Shown here in pieces: positions 16,247 to 24,698 of a stretch of 43,636 nucleotides of DNA (position 1 is the first letter of the stretch; every line of letters starts with the position of its first letter). The notes below the pieces were generated by a model. That model had not been told where the DNA came from, ran no database searches, and saw only the letters and a list, made by a program, of their open reading frames with translations. A program made the translations under genes and the position numbers. This stretch comes from Microcystis aeruginosa W13-11 (GTDB taxonomy: Bacteria; Cyanobacteriota; Cyanobacteriia; Cyanobacteriales; Microcystaceae). The DNA lies in contig JAADBR010000020.1 of the NCBI GenBank assembly GCA_009995705.1, positions 1-43,636 of the forward strand. The letters are read 5' to 3'.

Positions 16247-16908
16247 TTTAAGTCTTGAGGAGAAAAGCCGCTAAATTGTCTGGTAACTCCCATTCTAAAT
16301 AGGGTTTAACTATTTTGGACGTTGCCGATTTCAGAGCCGATGGGAGAGTCGGTGGTCGGTCAAATAGGCACGCTCTCACGCGGTAAACAGCCTAAACTCT
16401 GGCCAGTATTGGAGCGGGTGTAGGGGTTCCAAGTTCCTAACTCCCGGGAGGAACGACACAAAGATAAGAGTACTCTAAATAGCTCAATACCCCGCAGATC
16501 TGCGAACTGTAACTGGACTTTTTCAAGATAAGAGAATCGAGCAATTATTGGGAGAAGAAATAAAAACCGACTATATCATCATTGATATAATCGGGAGAGT
16601 CATGGATGACTTCAGAAGTGTTGAATGATAGCTTCATAAAGCAAAAAAGCGACTGTCATATCACATTCCAGTCACATCTAACTTAATAATTGTTATTGTC
16701 ACGATGCTAAACTCCTTTGAGAGAATTGTCAAAACAATCTTAAGGAGTTTGAGAGGGTTACGGATAGCTCTCCAGAAGATTTAGCGGGGGAATCAGTGGC
16801 TGGAAAGCTTCATACCCCTAATTCGGTTAAATTAAGTACCTAAGCAAAATTAATTACACATCTAAGCCGTCTCCCGTCCTGACTAGGAAATTAATTTTGC
16901 ACGACTAC
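16247..16908. other. Long gene-free interval with palindromes
   Basis: No convincing gene was found. It holds several perfect or near-perfect palindromes: CTCCCGGGAG (16441-16450), CGCAGATCTGCG (16493-16504), TATATCA/TGATATA (16572-16589), and a hairpin with arms AAACTCCTT/AAGGAGTTT and inner ATTGT/ACAAT (16709-16750). The last could be a structured RNA or terminator. The right end is a MITE-like repeat (16833-16910). Confidence 0.45.
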
Positions 16909-16910
16909 TT
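16833..16910. repeat. AAGTACCTAAGC-type MITE-like repeat, copy 2
   Basis: This element of about 78 bp is related to 12006-12099. Its ends carry GCAAAATTAATT and AATTAATTTTGC as inverted repeats. Its right border overlaps the stop codon (TAA, 16909-16911 on the minus strand) of the PEP-CTERM gene, so the insertion reached the gene's end. Confidence 0.7.
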
Positions 16911-17655
16911 ATTGTTTTTGTCGTAACTTTGAAGCGATTCCCAACAGTCCGAAACCTAGCAATCCTAATATCGCGGAAGGTTCGGGAATGTCGGAAGAAG
17001 CGTCAAGGGTTACATTATCGAAACCTACCTGGTTTCCCCCTGAGGTCAGAACAATTCTTAAGTCCCCGCTCGGAAGAGTGCCGATACCTACAGTGGTATA
17101 GCTAAAGGTGACGGGTGCGAATTGTCCAAGATTGGGAATAATATTATTCTTAGAGGCTAGAACTGTACTTCCGGCTAAAAGTTGGATATTGTAGCTCGGA
17201 AAGGTAGTAGTGATTGTTCTGCGTCCCACAGACGCGCTCAAAGTATATTTCGTGTCCGCTTGCAAAGTTGTTCCGGTAAGTGTCTGGGAGATAGTTCCAC
17301 CGTTACTTACGGCTATTTGACTTCCATTAGGAGCGCCAACCCCTGTATTGAAAAAAGTGCCATTAAGGGCAGTACTATTGTTGGCAGCAAAAGTTTGAGC
17401 TTGCAATGGATTAAGAAGCCCCTGCACCGAACCTGGTGAGGTTGTCCAGCCAGTGATAATATTATCACTGGTAAACCCCACCCCGGCAGTGATGACCGGG
17501 GTTTCAAAGCTGTTATTTATTATGGAAATAGATGCAGCTCTAACTTGCCCCTGCGGAACAATCATTAAAAAAGAACATGCGATCGCTATCTTGAATAATC
17601 CTAGCTTATTGGTACTAGCGAAAGACATTAATTTCGCTAATGTTTTTTGAGTCAT
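16909..17655 (-). CDS. PEP-CTERM sorted secreted protein
   Basis: A 248-residue exported protein. The N-terminal signal peptide (about 1-40) is basic then hydrophobic (IAIACSFLMIVPQG) with a VRA-A cleavage site. The mature part begins ISIINNSFETPV, a typical opening of PEP-CTERM carbohydrate-binding-like proteins. The C terminus is a complete sorting signal: IPEPSAILGLLGFGLLGIAS then basic KLRQKQ. It would be processed by an exosortase and released or displayed at the envelope with exopolysaccharide. The last codons lie against a MITE-like repeat, which may have supplied the stop. The substrate or partner is unknown. Confidence 0.88.
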   Translation of the reverse strand: MTQKTLAKLMSFASTNKLGLFKIAIACSFLMIVPQGQVRAASISIINNSFETPVITAGVGFTSDNIITGWTTSPGSVQGLLNPLQAQTFAANNSTALNGTFFNTGVGAPNGSQIAVSNGGTISQTLTGTTLQADTKYTLSASVGRRTITTTFPSYNIQLLAGSTVLASKNNIIPNLGQFAPVTFSYTTVGIGTLPSGDLRIVLTSGGNQVGFDNVTLDASSDIPEPSAILGLLGFGLLGIASKLRQKQ

Positions 17656-18101
17656 GATGTTGATACTCCAAAGGAAAAATCGGAAACTACTCTGGGCTTA
17701 CTATAGCAACACCTCAAACTTTTAGCAACACCGAACAGTAGGGTGAGAGCATCCCAAAAGCTATTAACAATTGGCCAATTTTGTGATCCGCTTGCTGTGT
17801 GGGCATTTCAGGTGATACCAGTCAATCAGAATAGTCACGAAATCTTCACATTTGGTCAATTTTTGCTTAACAATTGAGATGGCCAATTCTCCTCAAATAT
17901 GCCTGAATCGCTCTCTGGGTAAGCAACTCACATAAAGTTCATTTTTTTAAGGATTGTTAAGATGCGCTTACCCTGCACCAAACAGTGATTGATAAGAGTC
18001 AATTTTGACTTTCTGTCTCATCTGCCTTTCTTCCTTGCTGTGACGCGCTTATAAGTTTTTGGGGATGTCTATTGATTGACCATAGAAATACTTAAGAATA
18101 C

Positions 18102-18198
18102 TATAGCGGTATTCGCTTGAGTGAGATACAGACAAAGTCTTGCCTAGACTGACTCATAGCTTGTTGCACTATACCTCATTCGACTGCATACCGCTATA
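18102..18198. repeat. 97-bp MITE-like element, copy 2 (inverted)
   Basis: This is the reverse-complement copy of 2964-3060, 97 bp long with two mismatches and the same 11-bp terminal inverted repeats (TATAGCGGTAT). The near identity over 15 kb of separation implies recent mobility. The flanking gap, 17656-18267, otherwise shows no gene. Confidence 0.85.
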
Positions 18199-18267
18199 AT
18201 AGATTGAACGTTTAGGCTCCACACCCAGGAGACCATACTAGAAACAGGCCATAGCCTGTGAAGAATA

Positions 18268-18435
18268 ATGTTCCAAGAACTGGAAGCCATATTTGATGGG
18301 ACAGTGCTTGAACCTGATGTTCCCTCAGAGCTAACGGTGGGTACGAGGGTAGGAATTCTTGTGGAGAGCGCATTGCCCAATCAAGTCAAACCGCCTAAAA
18401 CGTTTCTTAAAACTGCCCGGTTTCTAAAATCGTAG
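18268..18435 (+). CDS. Truncated DUF104/AF2212-like antitoxin-type protein
   Basis: A 55-residue frame from ATG 18268 to TAG 18435. The pattern EAIFDGTVLEPD, then RVGILVES and finally KTFLKTARFLK, resembles the small DUF104/AF2212-like antitoxin-type proteins frequent in cyanobacteria. Those usually continue about 15-20 residues further, so this copy is probably cut short at its C terminus. No partner toxin follows; the next gene is a sugar dehydrogenase. The ribosome site is weak. Confidence 0.4.
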   Translation: MFQELEAIFDGTVLEPDVPSELTVGTRVGILVESALPNQVKPPKTFLKTARFLKS

Positions 18436-18493
18436 GGTGAACCTGATTAGTCGGAGAAAATTGACCAATATTTGTCTGGGGAGTTACCAACTA

Positions 18494-19663
18494 ATGCTTA
18501 CTTCTCTTAATCGCATTTTCTCGCCTATAGTATCTGGCGTTTTGCTTATCATAATCATCTCCAGTTGTCAAGGTGCAAATGTATTAACTTCGGCGCATAA
18601 TTCCCAGACCAATCAATGGCAAAAAGTGACCTTAATCGAGGGTTTAGAGCATCCTTGGTCGATGGTTTGGCTACCTAACGGGGAAATCCTAATCACAGAG
18701 CGTCCAGGTCGTTTAAGGGTGGTTAGAGAGGGCAAACTGGACCCAAAAGCCATCCCTGGAGTTCCTGAAGTTTTTGCCGTCGGACAAGGAGGACTGCTGG
18801 ATGTGGCAATTCATCCCCAATTTGCCCAAAATCGCTGGATTTATCTAACTTATGCCCACGGAGACCAGGCGGCTAATCGTACCCGCGTCGCTCGTGCGGT
18901 TTATGATGGTACAAGTTTGCGAGAGCTGCGGGTTATTTTTGAAGTTTCCCAGACAAAACCTGGCTCTCAACACTTCGGTTCGCGGTTATTATGGCTACCG
19001 GATGGCACTTTATTGGTAGCGATTGGGGATGGGGGTAATCCTCCCCTACAATTAGCGGGAGATTTAATTAGAAAACAGGCACAAAATCGACAAAGTCATT
19101 TAGGTAAAATTATCCGCATCAATGACGATGGTTCCATACCGAAAGATAATCCTTTTGCTGGTTCTAAAATTTGGAGTTACGGTCATCGGAATATTCAAGG
19201 AATCAGCTTTGATCCGATGACTAAAAGAGTCTGGGCAACCGAACACGGAGCAAAAGGAGGGGATGAATTAAATTTAATTGAAAAAGGTAAAAATTATGGT
19301 TGGCCATTGGTTTCTGCCAGTCAAGAGTACGGCACTAATAACCCAGTTTCCCTGGAAGAATCTCGCCCTGGTCTGATCGATCCCAAAACAATTTGGACAC
19401 CTGCGATCGCTCCTTCGGGATTGGTCTTTTATACCGGTAATCGCTTCCCTAATTGGCAGGGAAATTTATTCGCCGGTGGCTTAGTTTCCAGAGATATTCG
19501 CCGTCTGGAAGTGGATAAATCGGGTGAAATTATCAATCAAGAAGCGATTCCCATCGGTCAGAGGGTGCGGGATGTGCGTCAAAGTCCTGACGGATTTTTA
19601 TATCTGCTCACCGATGAAGGTAACGGCCAATTAATTCGCCTTGAACCGCCATCTAATTTGTAA
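18494..19663 (+). CDS. PQQ-type sugar dehydrogenase lipoprotein
   Basis: About 389 residues from ATG 18494 (MLTSLNRIF); an upstream GTG at 18437 would add 19 residues ahead of a normal lipoprotein signal. The signal ends in IIISSC, a lipobox with Cys25, so it is a membrane-tethered periplasmic protein. The mature part is a beta propeller of the GDH-B/YliI family: EGLEHPWSMVWLPNG, TERPGRLRVV, GGLLDVAIHPQF, HFGSRLLWLPDGTLLV, IWSYGHRNIQG and WATEHGAKGGDELN. These carry the active-site His and PQQ/Ca-binding positions of the family. It likely oxidises aldose sugars. PQQ synthesis genes are not in the window. Confidence 0.85.
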   Translation: MLTSLNRIFSPIVSGVLLIIIISSCQGANVLTSAHNSQTNQWQKVTLIEGLEHPWSMVWLPNGEILITERPGRLRVVREGKLDPKAIPGVPEVFAVGQGGLLDVAIHPQFAQNRWIYLTYAHGDQAANRTRVARAVYDGTSLRELRVIFEVSQTKPGSQHFGSRLLWLPDGTLLVAIGDGGNPPLQLAGDLIRKQAQNRQSHLGKIIRINDDGSIPKDNPFAGSKIWSYGHRNIQGISFDPMTKRVWATEHGAKGGDELNLIEKGKNYGWPLVSASQEYGTNNPVSLEESRPGLIDPKTIWTPAIAPSGLVFYTGNRFPNWQGNLFAGGLVSRDIRRLEVDKSGEIINQEAIPIGQRVRDVRQSPDGFLYLLTDEGNGQLIRLEPPSNL

Positions 19664-19751
19664 AAGTTCACAGAAATTATTATGGAAACCTTGAAGATTT
19701 TTTAGCGACTTCTAGTATAGTTATGTTTGTACGGGAGTAAGCACTCGATTT

Positions 19752-20639
19752 ATGAAGAAGATTTTACAGTTAGTGGGACTAGGTTGTATATTACCTATGT
19801 TCCTCGCCAGTGCGAGTTTAGCGGAAACAGTGGTGGAAAAAGTGGCTCGCACGGGATTTTTGACCGTAGGAACCCGTTTTGATGCGATTCCCTACTCCTA
19901 CGTTAATGATAAGGGGGAATTGGTCGGCTATTCTATGGATGTGTTGGAACGAATTAGAAAACGATTGGAAACTCGTCTCGGTCGTCCCGTCACCCTGCAA
20001 ATGATTGAAGCTAACCAACCAGGAGAGAAAATTAATCTCATTCGTAGCGGGGACATCGATATCGCCTGTAGTACGGCTTTTACTTGGGAAAGGGCGAAAG
20101 TGGTGGATTTTTCCATCAGTTACAGCATTTCTGGGATTAGGATTTTAGCTAAAAAAGGCAGCAATCTCTCCACTCCTCAATCCCTAATCGGTAAACGTAT
20201 CGCCTTGATTCCCAGTTCCGCAGCTGTGGATGTGATTAAATTAGTACAACCGCAAGCGACGATTGTTACTACCCACAGCACGGTGGAAGAAGCGATCGAA
20301 GCTTTAAAAACCGGTAAAATTGACGCAATAGCGGGGGATAGCATTTCTTTAGCGGGAACAATCCTCAGAGATAACCCTAAAATCTACGAAATCGTCCCCG
20401 AAGAAGCTCTAGCTAATTTTGGCATTGCTTGCATGGTTCCCGAAAATAACTCTACTTTTTTGGATGATGTCAACTATGCCATTGTTAAAATGATGCAGGA
20501 TTACATCACCAATGATACGGCCACCGTTAGTCAAATCGATCGCTGGTTCGGTAGTCAAGGCATGGTTCCCATCCCCCCAGAATTATTAAAGGGGTTTTTC
20601 GCCTTCAAAGTTATCGAACACGCCCAAATTAATCCCTAA
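19752..20639 (+). CDS. grrP: GrrP-like periplasmic solute-binding protein
   Basis: A 295-residue family-3 extracellular solute-binding protein. Signal peptide 1-24 (cleavage SLA-ET). The fold is marked by GFLTVGTRFDAIPYSYVND, GYSMDVLERI, the GDIDIACSTAFTWERAKVVDFS block and KIDAIAGDS. No ABC permease or ATPase is adjacent. Instead the next gene, 26 bp after the stop, encodes a GrrA-type Gly-rich RiPP precursor. This matches the orphan binding protein GrrP of Grr clusters. What it binds is unknown; it may handle or sense the modified peptide. Confidence 0.8.
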   Translation: MKKILQLVGLGCILPMFLASASLAETVVEKVARTGFLTVGTRFDAIPYSYVNDKGELVGYSMDVLERIRKRLETRLGRPVTLQMIEANQPGEKINLIRSGDIDIACSTAFTWERAKVVDFSISYSISGIRILAKKGSNLSTPQSLIGKRIALIPSSAAVDVIKLVQPQATIVTTHSTVEEAIEALKTGKIDAIAGDSISLAGTILRDNPKIYEIVPEEALANFGIACMVPENNSTFLDDVNYAIVKMMQDYITNDTATVSQIDRWFGSQGMVPIPPELLKGFFAFKVIEHAQINP

Positions 20640-20665
20640 GAAGCTAAATAGGAGCATAAATTCAG

Positions 20666-21040
20666 GTGAATATCAGCAATAAAACCGGTTTAGTCGGCTT
20701 TCTTCTCGCTTTGTCTGCCTTCGGTCTGACTAGCACTGCCCAGGCCGCCTCAGACGAGGCTAATCCCATTGAGGCGCGTTTAAGTCGTCTATCTAGCGCT
20801 GTACGCGAACGGGTTAACCAACTACCAGAAGGTACTGCCGATCCTAGTTTACAAGCTTTAGGCTGGGGAGATGGTGGCAATCGCGGTTGGGGGAATAGTC
20901 GTGTCGGTGGTTGGGTAGATGGTCGCGGTGGTAGTTTTGTTAATTCGCGGCCCTGGCGTAATGGTTGGTCTGACGGTGGCGGTTTCTTTAATTCCCGACC
21001 CCGCTGGGGTAATGGTGGCGGTTTCTTGAATCGTCGGTAA
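20666..21040 (+). CDS. grrA: GrrA, cyclophane RiPP precursor
   Basis: A 124-residue precursor starting at GTG 20666, with AGGAG at 20649-20653. A signal-like leader (1-27, ending AQA) precedes the conserved leader helix EARLSRLSSAVRER. The C-terminal core is Gly/Trp/Asn-rich with repeats of aromatic-x-Asn type: WGN, FVN, WRN, FFN, WGN and FLN. These are the sites where the radical SAM/SPASM enzyme GrrM makes aromatic-to-side-chain cyclophane links. The overall design is that of the GrrA/OscA1 family. The maturase gene, normally beside it, is absent from the window. Confidence 0.85.
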   Translation: MNISNKTGLVGFLLALSAFGLTSTAQAASDEANPIEARLSRLSSAVRERVNQLPEGTADPSLQALGWGDGGNRGWGNSRVGGWVDGRGGSFVNSRPWRNGWSDGGGFFNSRPRWGNGGGFLNRR

Positions 21041-21080
21041 GTAGGTTGGGTGAGGTGATAACTTTATCCTTAAAAAGTAC

Positions 21081-21145
21081 GGGCGAAGCATTCGGATAGA
21101 AAATCTACGGTTTCACCGATAGGTTATTGCCCGAATGCTTCGCCC
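21081..21145. repeat. GGGCGAAGCATTCGG inverted repeat
   Basis: GGGCGAAGCATTCGG (21081-21095) is perfectly complementary to CCGAATGCTTCGCCC (21131-21145). The pairing extends outward by a few bases with one mismatch (GTAC/CTAC). It lies 40 bp after grrA and could act as a terminator-like hairpin or be a dispersed cyanobacterial repeat. Confidence 0.65.
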
Positions 21146-21349
21146 CTACAGGACTCGGGCTGATGAAGACGCAAGGTTTTGAACGACGATTCTCTCAAAA
21201 TCTTGCACCTGTTTCGCGAGAAAAGCCATAAAACTCTTACCTTGCCTACATTTCACATTTATTCAGCAAGCCCTAATTACAAACACCAGGCAAATGCTTC
21301 TGGATCATACTGGCACTACTTTCATATAATATTCCGCTTTTCCAATTTT

Positions 21350-21388
21350 GGCTCTCTTGGATTTGGTGGGTAAAATGTATTCTAAGAT
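21350..21388 (+). repeat. 39-bp direct repeat, copy 1
   Basis: This 39-bp stretch recurs at 23171-23209 with a single mismatch (GGCTCTCTTGG here, GGCTCTTTTGG there). The shared part runs through GATTTGGTGGGTAAAATG to TTCTAAGAT. The two copies bracket the cupin remnant, mntP and queC. Confidence 0.75.
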
Positions 21389-21488
21389 ACAGTCCCGCTG
21401 GCGAGGGAGTGGAAGGAACCACACCAGATACAGAGGTCACAAAGATCGGTCGATCCTATGTAAGTTAAACTTATCACACAGAACCTAG

Positions 21489-21669
21489 AAGAACCCTGAA
21501 TTTCCCGATAAAATCGCAGTAACGGGCGAAAAAGTCCTAGAAGCTGAGGATAGCATCAGTTTTACCCCAGAAGCAATCCATCAGGTACAGGCGATCGGTG
21601 AGGAACCAGTAATGTGCTTTTAAACGTTTTCAATTCGCTCCTCTCACTAATCGAGCAGTGAATTTTTAG
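21489..21669 (+). pseudogene. Cupin / cysteine dioxygenase-like remnant
   Basis: From 21489 the frame reads KNPEFPDKIAVTGEKVLEAE, then DSISFTPEAIHQVQAIGEEP, to a TAA at 21621-21623. The PEAIHQVQAIGEEP pattern is that of the second cupin motif in cysteine dioxygenase-like proteins (acidic-Pro...IH.V.N.G.EP). One frame over, the sequence continues KRFQFAPLTNRAVNF and stops at 21667-21669. It is therefore a C-terminal fragment with a frameshift and no N-terminal half. The gene is dead and its exact subfamily is uncertain. Confidence 0.45.
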
Positions 21670-21774
21670 GTTAGAGAAATGATAGATAAATGAGAGGATC
21701 ATGAGATAAATATGAAAGTTTTCTGAGGAAAAATTAGTTAAGATAAGGGGAAATTAAAGGATAAACAACTATAG

Positions 21775-22347
21775 ATGTTTACTTCACTCGAACTTTTGAC
21801 CATTTCTTTTGTGGCCGTGGGATTAGCCGCCGATGCCGTGGCCGTTTCTCTGACCAGTGGCCTGATGATTCGTCATATTCATGTTAATAAGGCTTTGAAA
21901 ATTGCTTTGTTTTTTGGGGGATTTCAAGCGATTATGCCGATGATCGGTTGGGGTATCGGTCTAGCCTGTCGGGATTTCCTCGCCTCTTTTGACCACTGGA
22001 TCGCTTTTATTATTTTAGGGGTGATCGGCAGTAAAATGATCTACGAAGCTGTTCAAAATGATGATGAAGAAAAAAGGTTTAATCCTCTAGATTCCTATAC
22101 TTTAATCGGATTAGCGATCGCTACTAGCATCGATGCTTTAGTAGTTGGTTTGGGTTTATCGATGATTAAAACTCCCTTACTTTTAGCTTGCACTATTATC
22201 GGTTCCATTACCTTTGCTTTATGTTTTATAGCTGTTTTTATCGGTCATAAATTCGGTAATTTTTTTAGTCAAAAGGTGGAAATTCTCGGCGGTTTAGTTT
22301 TAATATTAATCGGTAGTAAAATCCTTATTGAACATTTAATTGCCTAG
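21775..22347 (+). CDS. mntP: MntP-type manganese efflux pump
   Basis: A 190-residue MntP (DUF107) protein, an inner-membrane exporter of Mn(II). It has six hydrophobic helices in two repeats. The paired acidic signatures are LAADAVAVSL (Asp20) and ATSIDALVVGLG (Asp120), the residues placed in the membrane centre of the family. The upstream 100 bp show no clear yybP-ykoY (manganese) riboswitch motif, so its regulation is not evident. The gene is convergent with queC. Confidence 0.9.
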   Translation: MFTSLELLTISFVAVGLAADAVAVSLTSGLMIRHIHVNKALKIALFFGGFQAIMPMIGWGIGLACRDFLASFDHWIAFIILGVIGSKMIYEAVQNDDEEKRFNPLDSYTLIGLAIATSIDALVVGLGLSMIKTPLLLACTIIGSITFALCFIAVFIGHKFGNFFSQKVEILGGLVLILIGSKILIEHLIA

Positions 22348-22386
22348 ATTATCTCCATTTTCCACTATCCTCCCTATTTTCCCCGA

Positions 22387-23064
22387 CTATTTCCATAGAC
22401 GAGTGGCTAATTCGGGATAACCAGCCTCAATTAAATCCTGATCTCTGATACGACAGGAATCGCATAAACCACAGGGTTTAACTTCACCTTGATAACAAAA
22501 CCAAGTATCAGCAATGGGAACCCCTAAACTAACAGCACGACGGACGATATCTACCTTACTATCCATCACCAAAGGGGCAATTAATTGGGGTGCTCTACCT
22601 TCTAAACCCGCTTTCGATGATAAATTAGCTAAAGTTTGAAAGGCCTCTAAATACTGGGGACGGCAATCGGGATAACCAGAATAATCCACTGCATTAATTC
22701 CTAGATATATCGCCTCCGCTGCCCTTGCTTCCGCTAAAGAAAGAGCGATCAAAATAAAAACTGTATTTCTCCCTAGCACATGGGTAATCGGGATAATATT
22801 CGGGTTAATTCCCTCCTGGGGAATAGCAATAGATTGATCCGTTAAAGCGGAACCTCCCCACAAAGATAGATTGACTTCGATCAGATGATGTTCTTTAATA
22901 TTGAGGAAATTAGCAATTTTTTTCGCCGCTGCTAATTCCCGCTCGTGTCTTTGTCCATAACGAAAAGAAAGGGCGATTAATTGATAACCAGCCGCTATAG
23001 CGATCGCTGCTGTTGTTGCTGAATCTAATTCCCCGGAAAGTAAAATAATCGCCTTTTTTGTCAT
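22387..23064 (-). CDS. queC: QueC-like 7-cyano-7-deazaguanine synthase
   Basis: A 225-residue QueC family protein, which makes preQ0 in queuosine synthesis. The PP-loop is at residues 9-14 (SGELDS). The canonical loop is SGGxDS, so the second Gly is Glu here, a GGN-to-GAA type change. The Zn site is present ([15 protein letters not shown]) with four Cys. The [16 protein letters not shown] helix and [12 protein letters not shown] segment fit QueC well. If the Glu substitution blocks pyrophosphate binding the enzyme may be weak or inactive. The frame is otherwise intact. Confidence 0.85.
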   Translation of the reverse strand: MTKKAIILLSGELDSATTAAIAIAAGYQLIALSFRYGQRHERELAAAKKIANFLNIKEHHLIEVNLSLWGGSALTDQSIAIPQEGINPNIIPITHVLGRNTVFILIALSLAEARAAEAIYLGINAVDYSGYPDCRPQYLEAFQTLANLSSKAGLEGRAPQLIAPLVMDSKVDIVRRAVSLGVPIADTWFCYQGEVKPCGLCDSCRIRDQDLIEAGYPELATRLWK

Positions 23065-23170
23065 TATCCTAATGTCACCTGTGTTTGTTGATAATTAGCT
23101 ACTAAGATAAATTGTTTTAGCCACCGCGAATCTAACAAAATCTCCTGAATTGCCTCCCCCGCAAAAACGG

Positions 23171-23209
23171 GGCTCTTTTGGATTTGGTGGGTAAAATGTA
23201 TTCTAAGAT
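23171..23209 (+). repeat. 39-bp direct repeat, copy 2
   Basis: This is the second copy of the repeat at 21350-21388, with one mismatch. It lies between queC and the LivM-type permease gene. It is followed by a hairpin-like segment (CTTTTC at about 23221 with GAAAAG at about 23250). No gene is seen in the 23065-23376 gap. Confidence 0.75.
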
Positions 23210-23376
23210 CATCCCGTCTGCTTTTCAGGTGGCGAACGCTACCCTACAGGAAAAGTACCAAGTAAAAAATTATGATAATTTCGAGAATTACCATAAAATC
23301 AGAGGGGAGAGAACGGTGATAAAATTAGCTAATTGACTCCCCTAACCTAAACACCCAATAACCGCTCACCGAAAAT

Positions 23377-24330
23377 ATGGCTGATTTTTTTAACACCTAT
23401 GGTTTTTTAATTGTTTCCATGATATTTGGAGCCAGCTTAGGCCTTTCAGTTTATCTGCCCTTAATGGCTGGTCAATTATCCTTAGCAACCCCCGGTTTTT
23501 ACGCTTTAGGTGGTTATGTAGCCGCCATTCTTTCCACGAAAGTTTTTACTAATACCGGTAGCAATTATCCCCTTACTTTAGTCTTTTTAGAAATGTTAGT
23601 TGCTGGCATTATTTCAGGAATATTAGCCATAGTTTTAGGTATTCCTGTTCTCCGTTTGCGAGGTATTTATTTAGCTATTGCCACGATCGCCTGGGTAGAA
23701 ATTTTGAGAATTATTGCCCTTAATCTCGAGATAACTGGTGGTGCAGTCGGTATTTTCGCCATTCCCCAACCTTTCACCCCTCAATTAGCCTACCTTTGGC
23801 TGGCTTTGCCCCTCTTATTCCTAACTATGCTGTTTCTCTACCGGTTAGAAAACATCAAAATTGGTCGGGCATTTAATGCCATTCGTGCCGATGAATTGGC
23901 AGCTGCGGCTATGGGAATTAATCCCACCTATCACAAGGTTTTATCCTTCACTTTTGGGGCAGTTTTAGCGGCAGTTGTGGGAGCGGTAAGCGCCCATTTT
24001 CTCAATACTTGGAATTCCCGTCAAGGAACTTTTGATGCCAGTATTATTTTCTTGGCTTTTGTTTTAATTGGTGGTTCAAGAACTTTTATCGGTCCAGTGG
24101 TGGGAGGCATTGTTTTAACTGCTTTGCCCGAAGTTTTACGCGCCCTCGGCGGCGTGAATGGTTTACCAATTTGGTTAGGGAATTTCTTGCGCGATGGTCG
24201 TTTGATTATTTTTGGAATTTTAATTGTTTTGGGAACCATTTTTTATCCCCAAGGCTTAATCACACCTGAATTAATCAAAAAACTAATTCCTTTTAAAAGA
24301 GGTTCCTCTCCTAGTCAAGTTGATTCCTAA
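23377..24330 (+). CDS. livM: Branched-chain amino acid ABC permease (LivM)
   Basis: A 317-residue integral membrane permease of the LivM/LivH superfamily, LivM type, with about eight to nine helices. It has LRLRGIYLAIATIAWVEILR and the cytoplasmic coupling loop AIRADELAAAAMGINPTYHK, the docking site for the ATPase. A C-terminal basic tail closes it. In cyanobacteria such permeases serve the Nat-II system or, as UrtC, urea uptake. None of the usual partners (LivH, LivF, LivG, binding protein) is in the window, so the transporter is dispersed or the gene is an orphan. Confidence 0.85.
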   Translation: MADFFNTYGFLIVSMIFGASLGLSVYLPLMAGQLSLATPGFYALGGYVAAILSTKVFTNTGSNYPLTLVFLEMLVAGIISGILAIVLGIPVLRLRGIYLAIATIAWVEILRIIALNLEITGGAVGIFAIPQPFTPQLAYLWLALPLLFLTMLFLYRLENIKIGRAFNAIRADELAAAAMGINPTYHKVLSFTFGAVLAAVVGAVSAHFLNTWNSRQGTFDASIIFLAFVLIGGSRTFIGPVVGGIVLTALPEVLRALGGVNGLPIWLGNFLRDGRLIIFGILIVLGTIFYPQGLITPELIKKLIPFKRGSSPSQVDS

Positions 24331-24698
24331 TTACAGCAGATATAATAAAATGTTAATAAATAAGCGGGAAAATCAAAGGTAATTAATTATGGAACTTGAA
24401 GATTATTTCTTATTTTTCAAAACTTATATTATAAATATGTACACGGATGACTCTTCAGGGAATCAACCTTAATCTCTCCACATTTTCTCAAGCTAGTCAA
24501 ATCCGAGAAGGGAGCATCTCACCTTTGCAACTCCTAAATTAAGTTTTGTGTCAAGCTCTACCAAATAAGCAGGACGGATCACCACTACTAGCGAATCACT
24601 ACCCAGTGAGGAAAAAAAACCGATCCGCCTCAAAACTCTAGCAAAATTTCACTTTTTTTAGTACAACGATCAAAATTTAATTTACCCCTTGCCGAAAA

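Noticed and set aside
18144..18380. 78-codon minus-strand frame
   Set aside because: It lies across the 97-bp MITE-like element and antisense to the DUF104-like frame.
21179..21373. 64-codon + frame after grrA considered as a small gene
   Set aside because: It crosses the 39-bp repeat and has no family pattern or ribosome site.
21669..21774. Manganese riboswitch (yybP-ykoY) upstream of mntP
   Set aside because: The conserved loop sequences could not be found.
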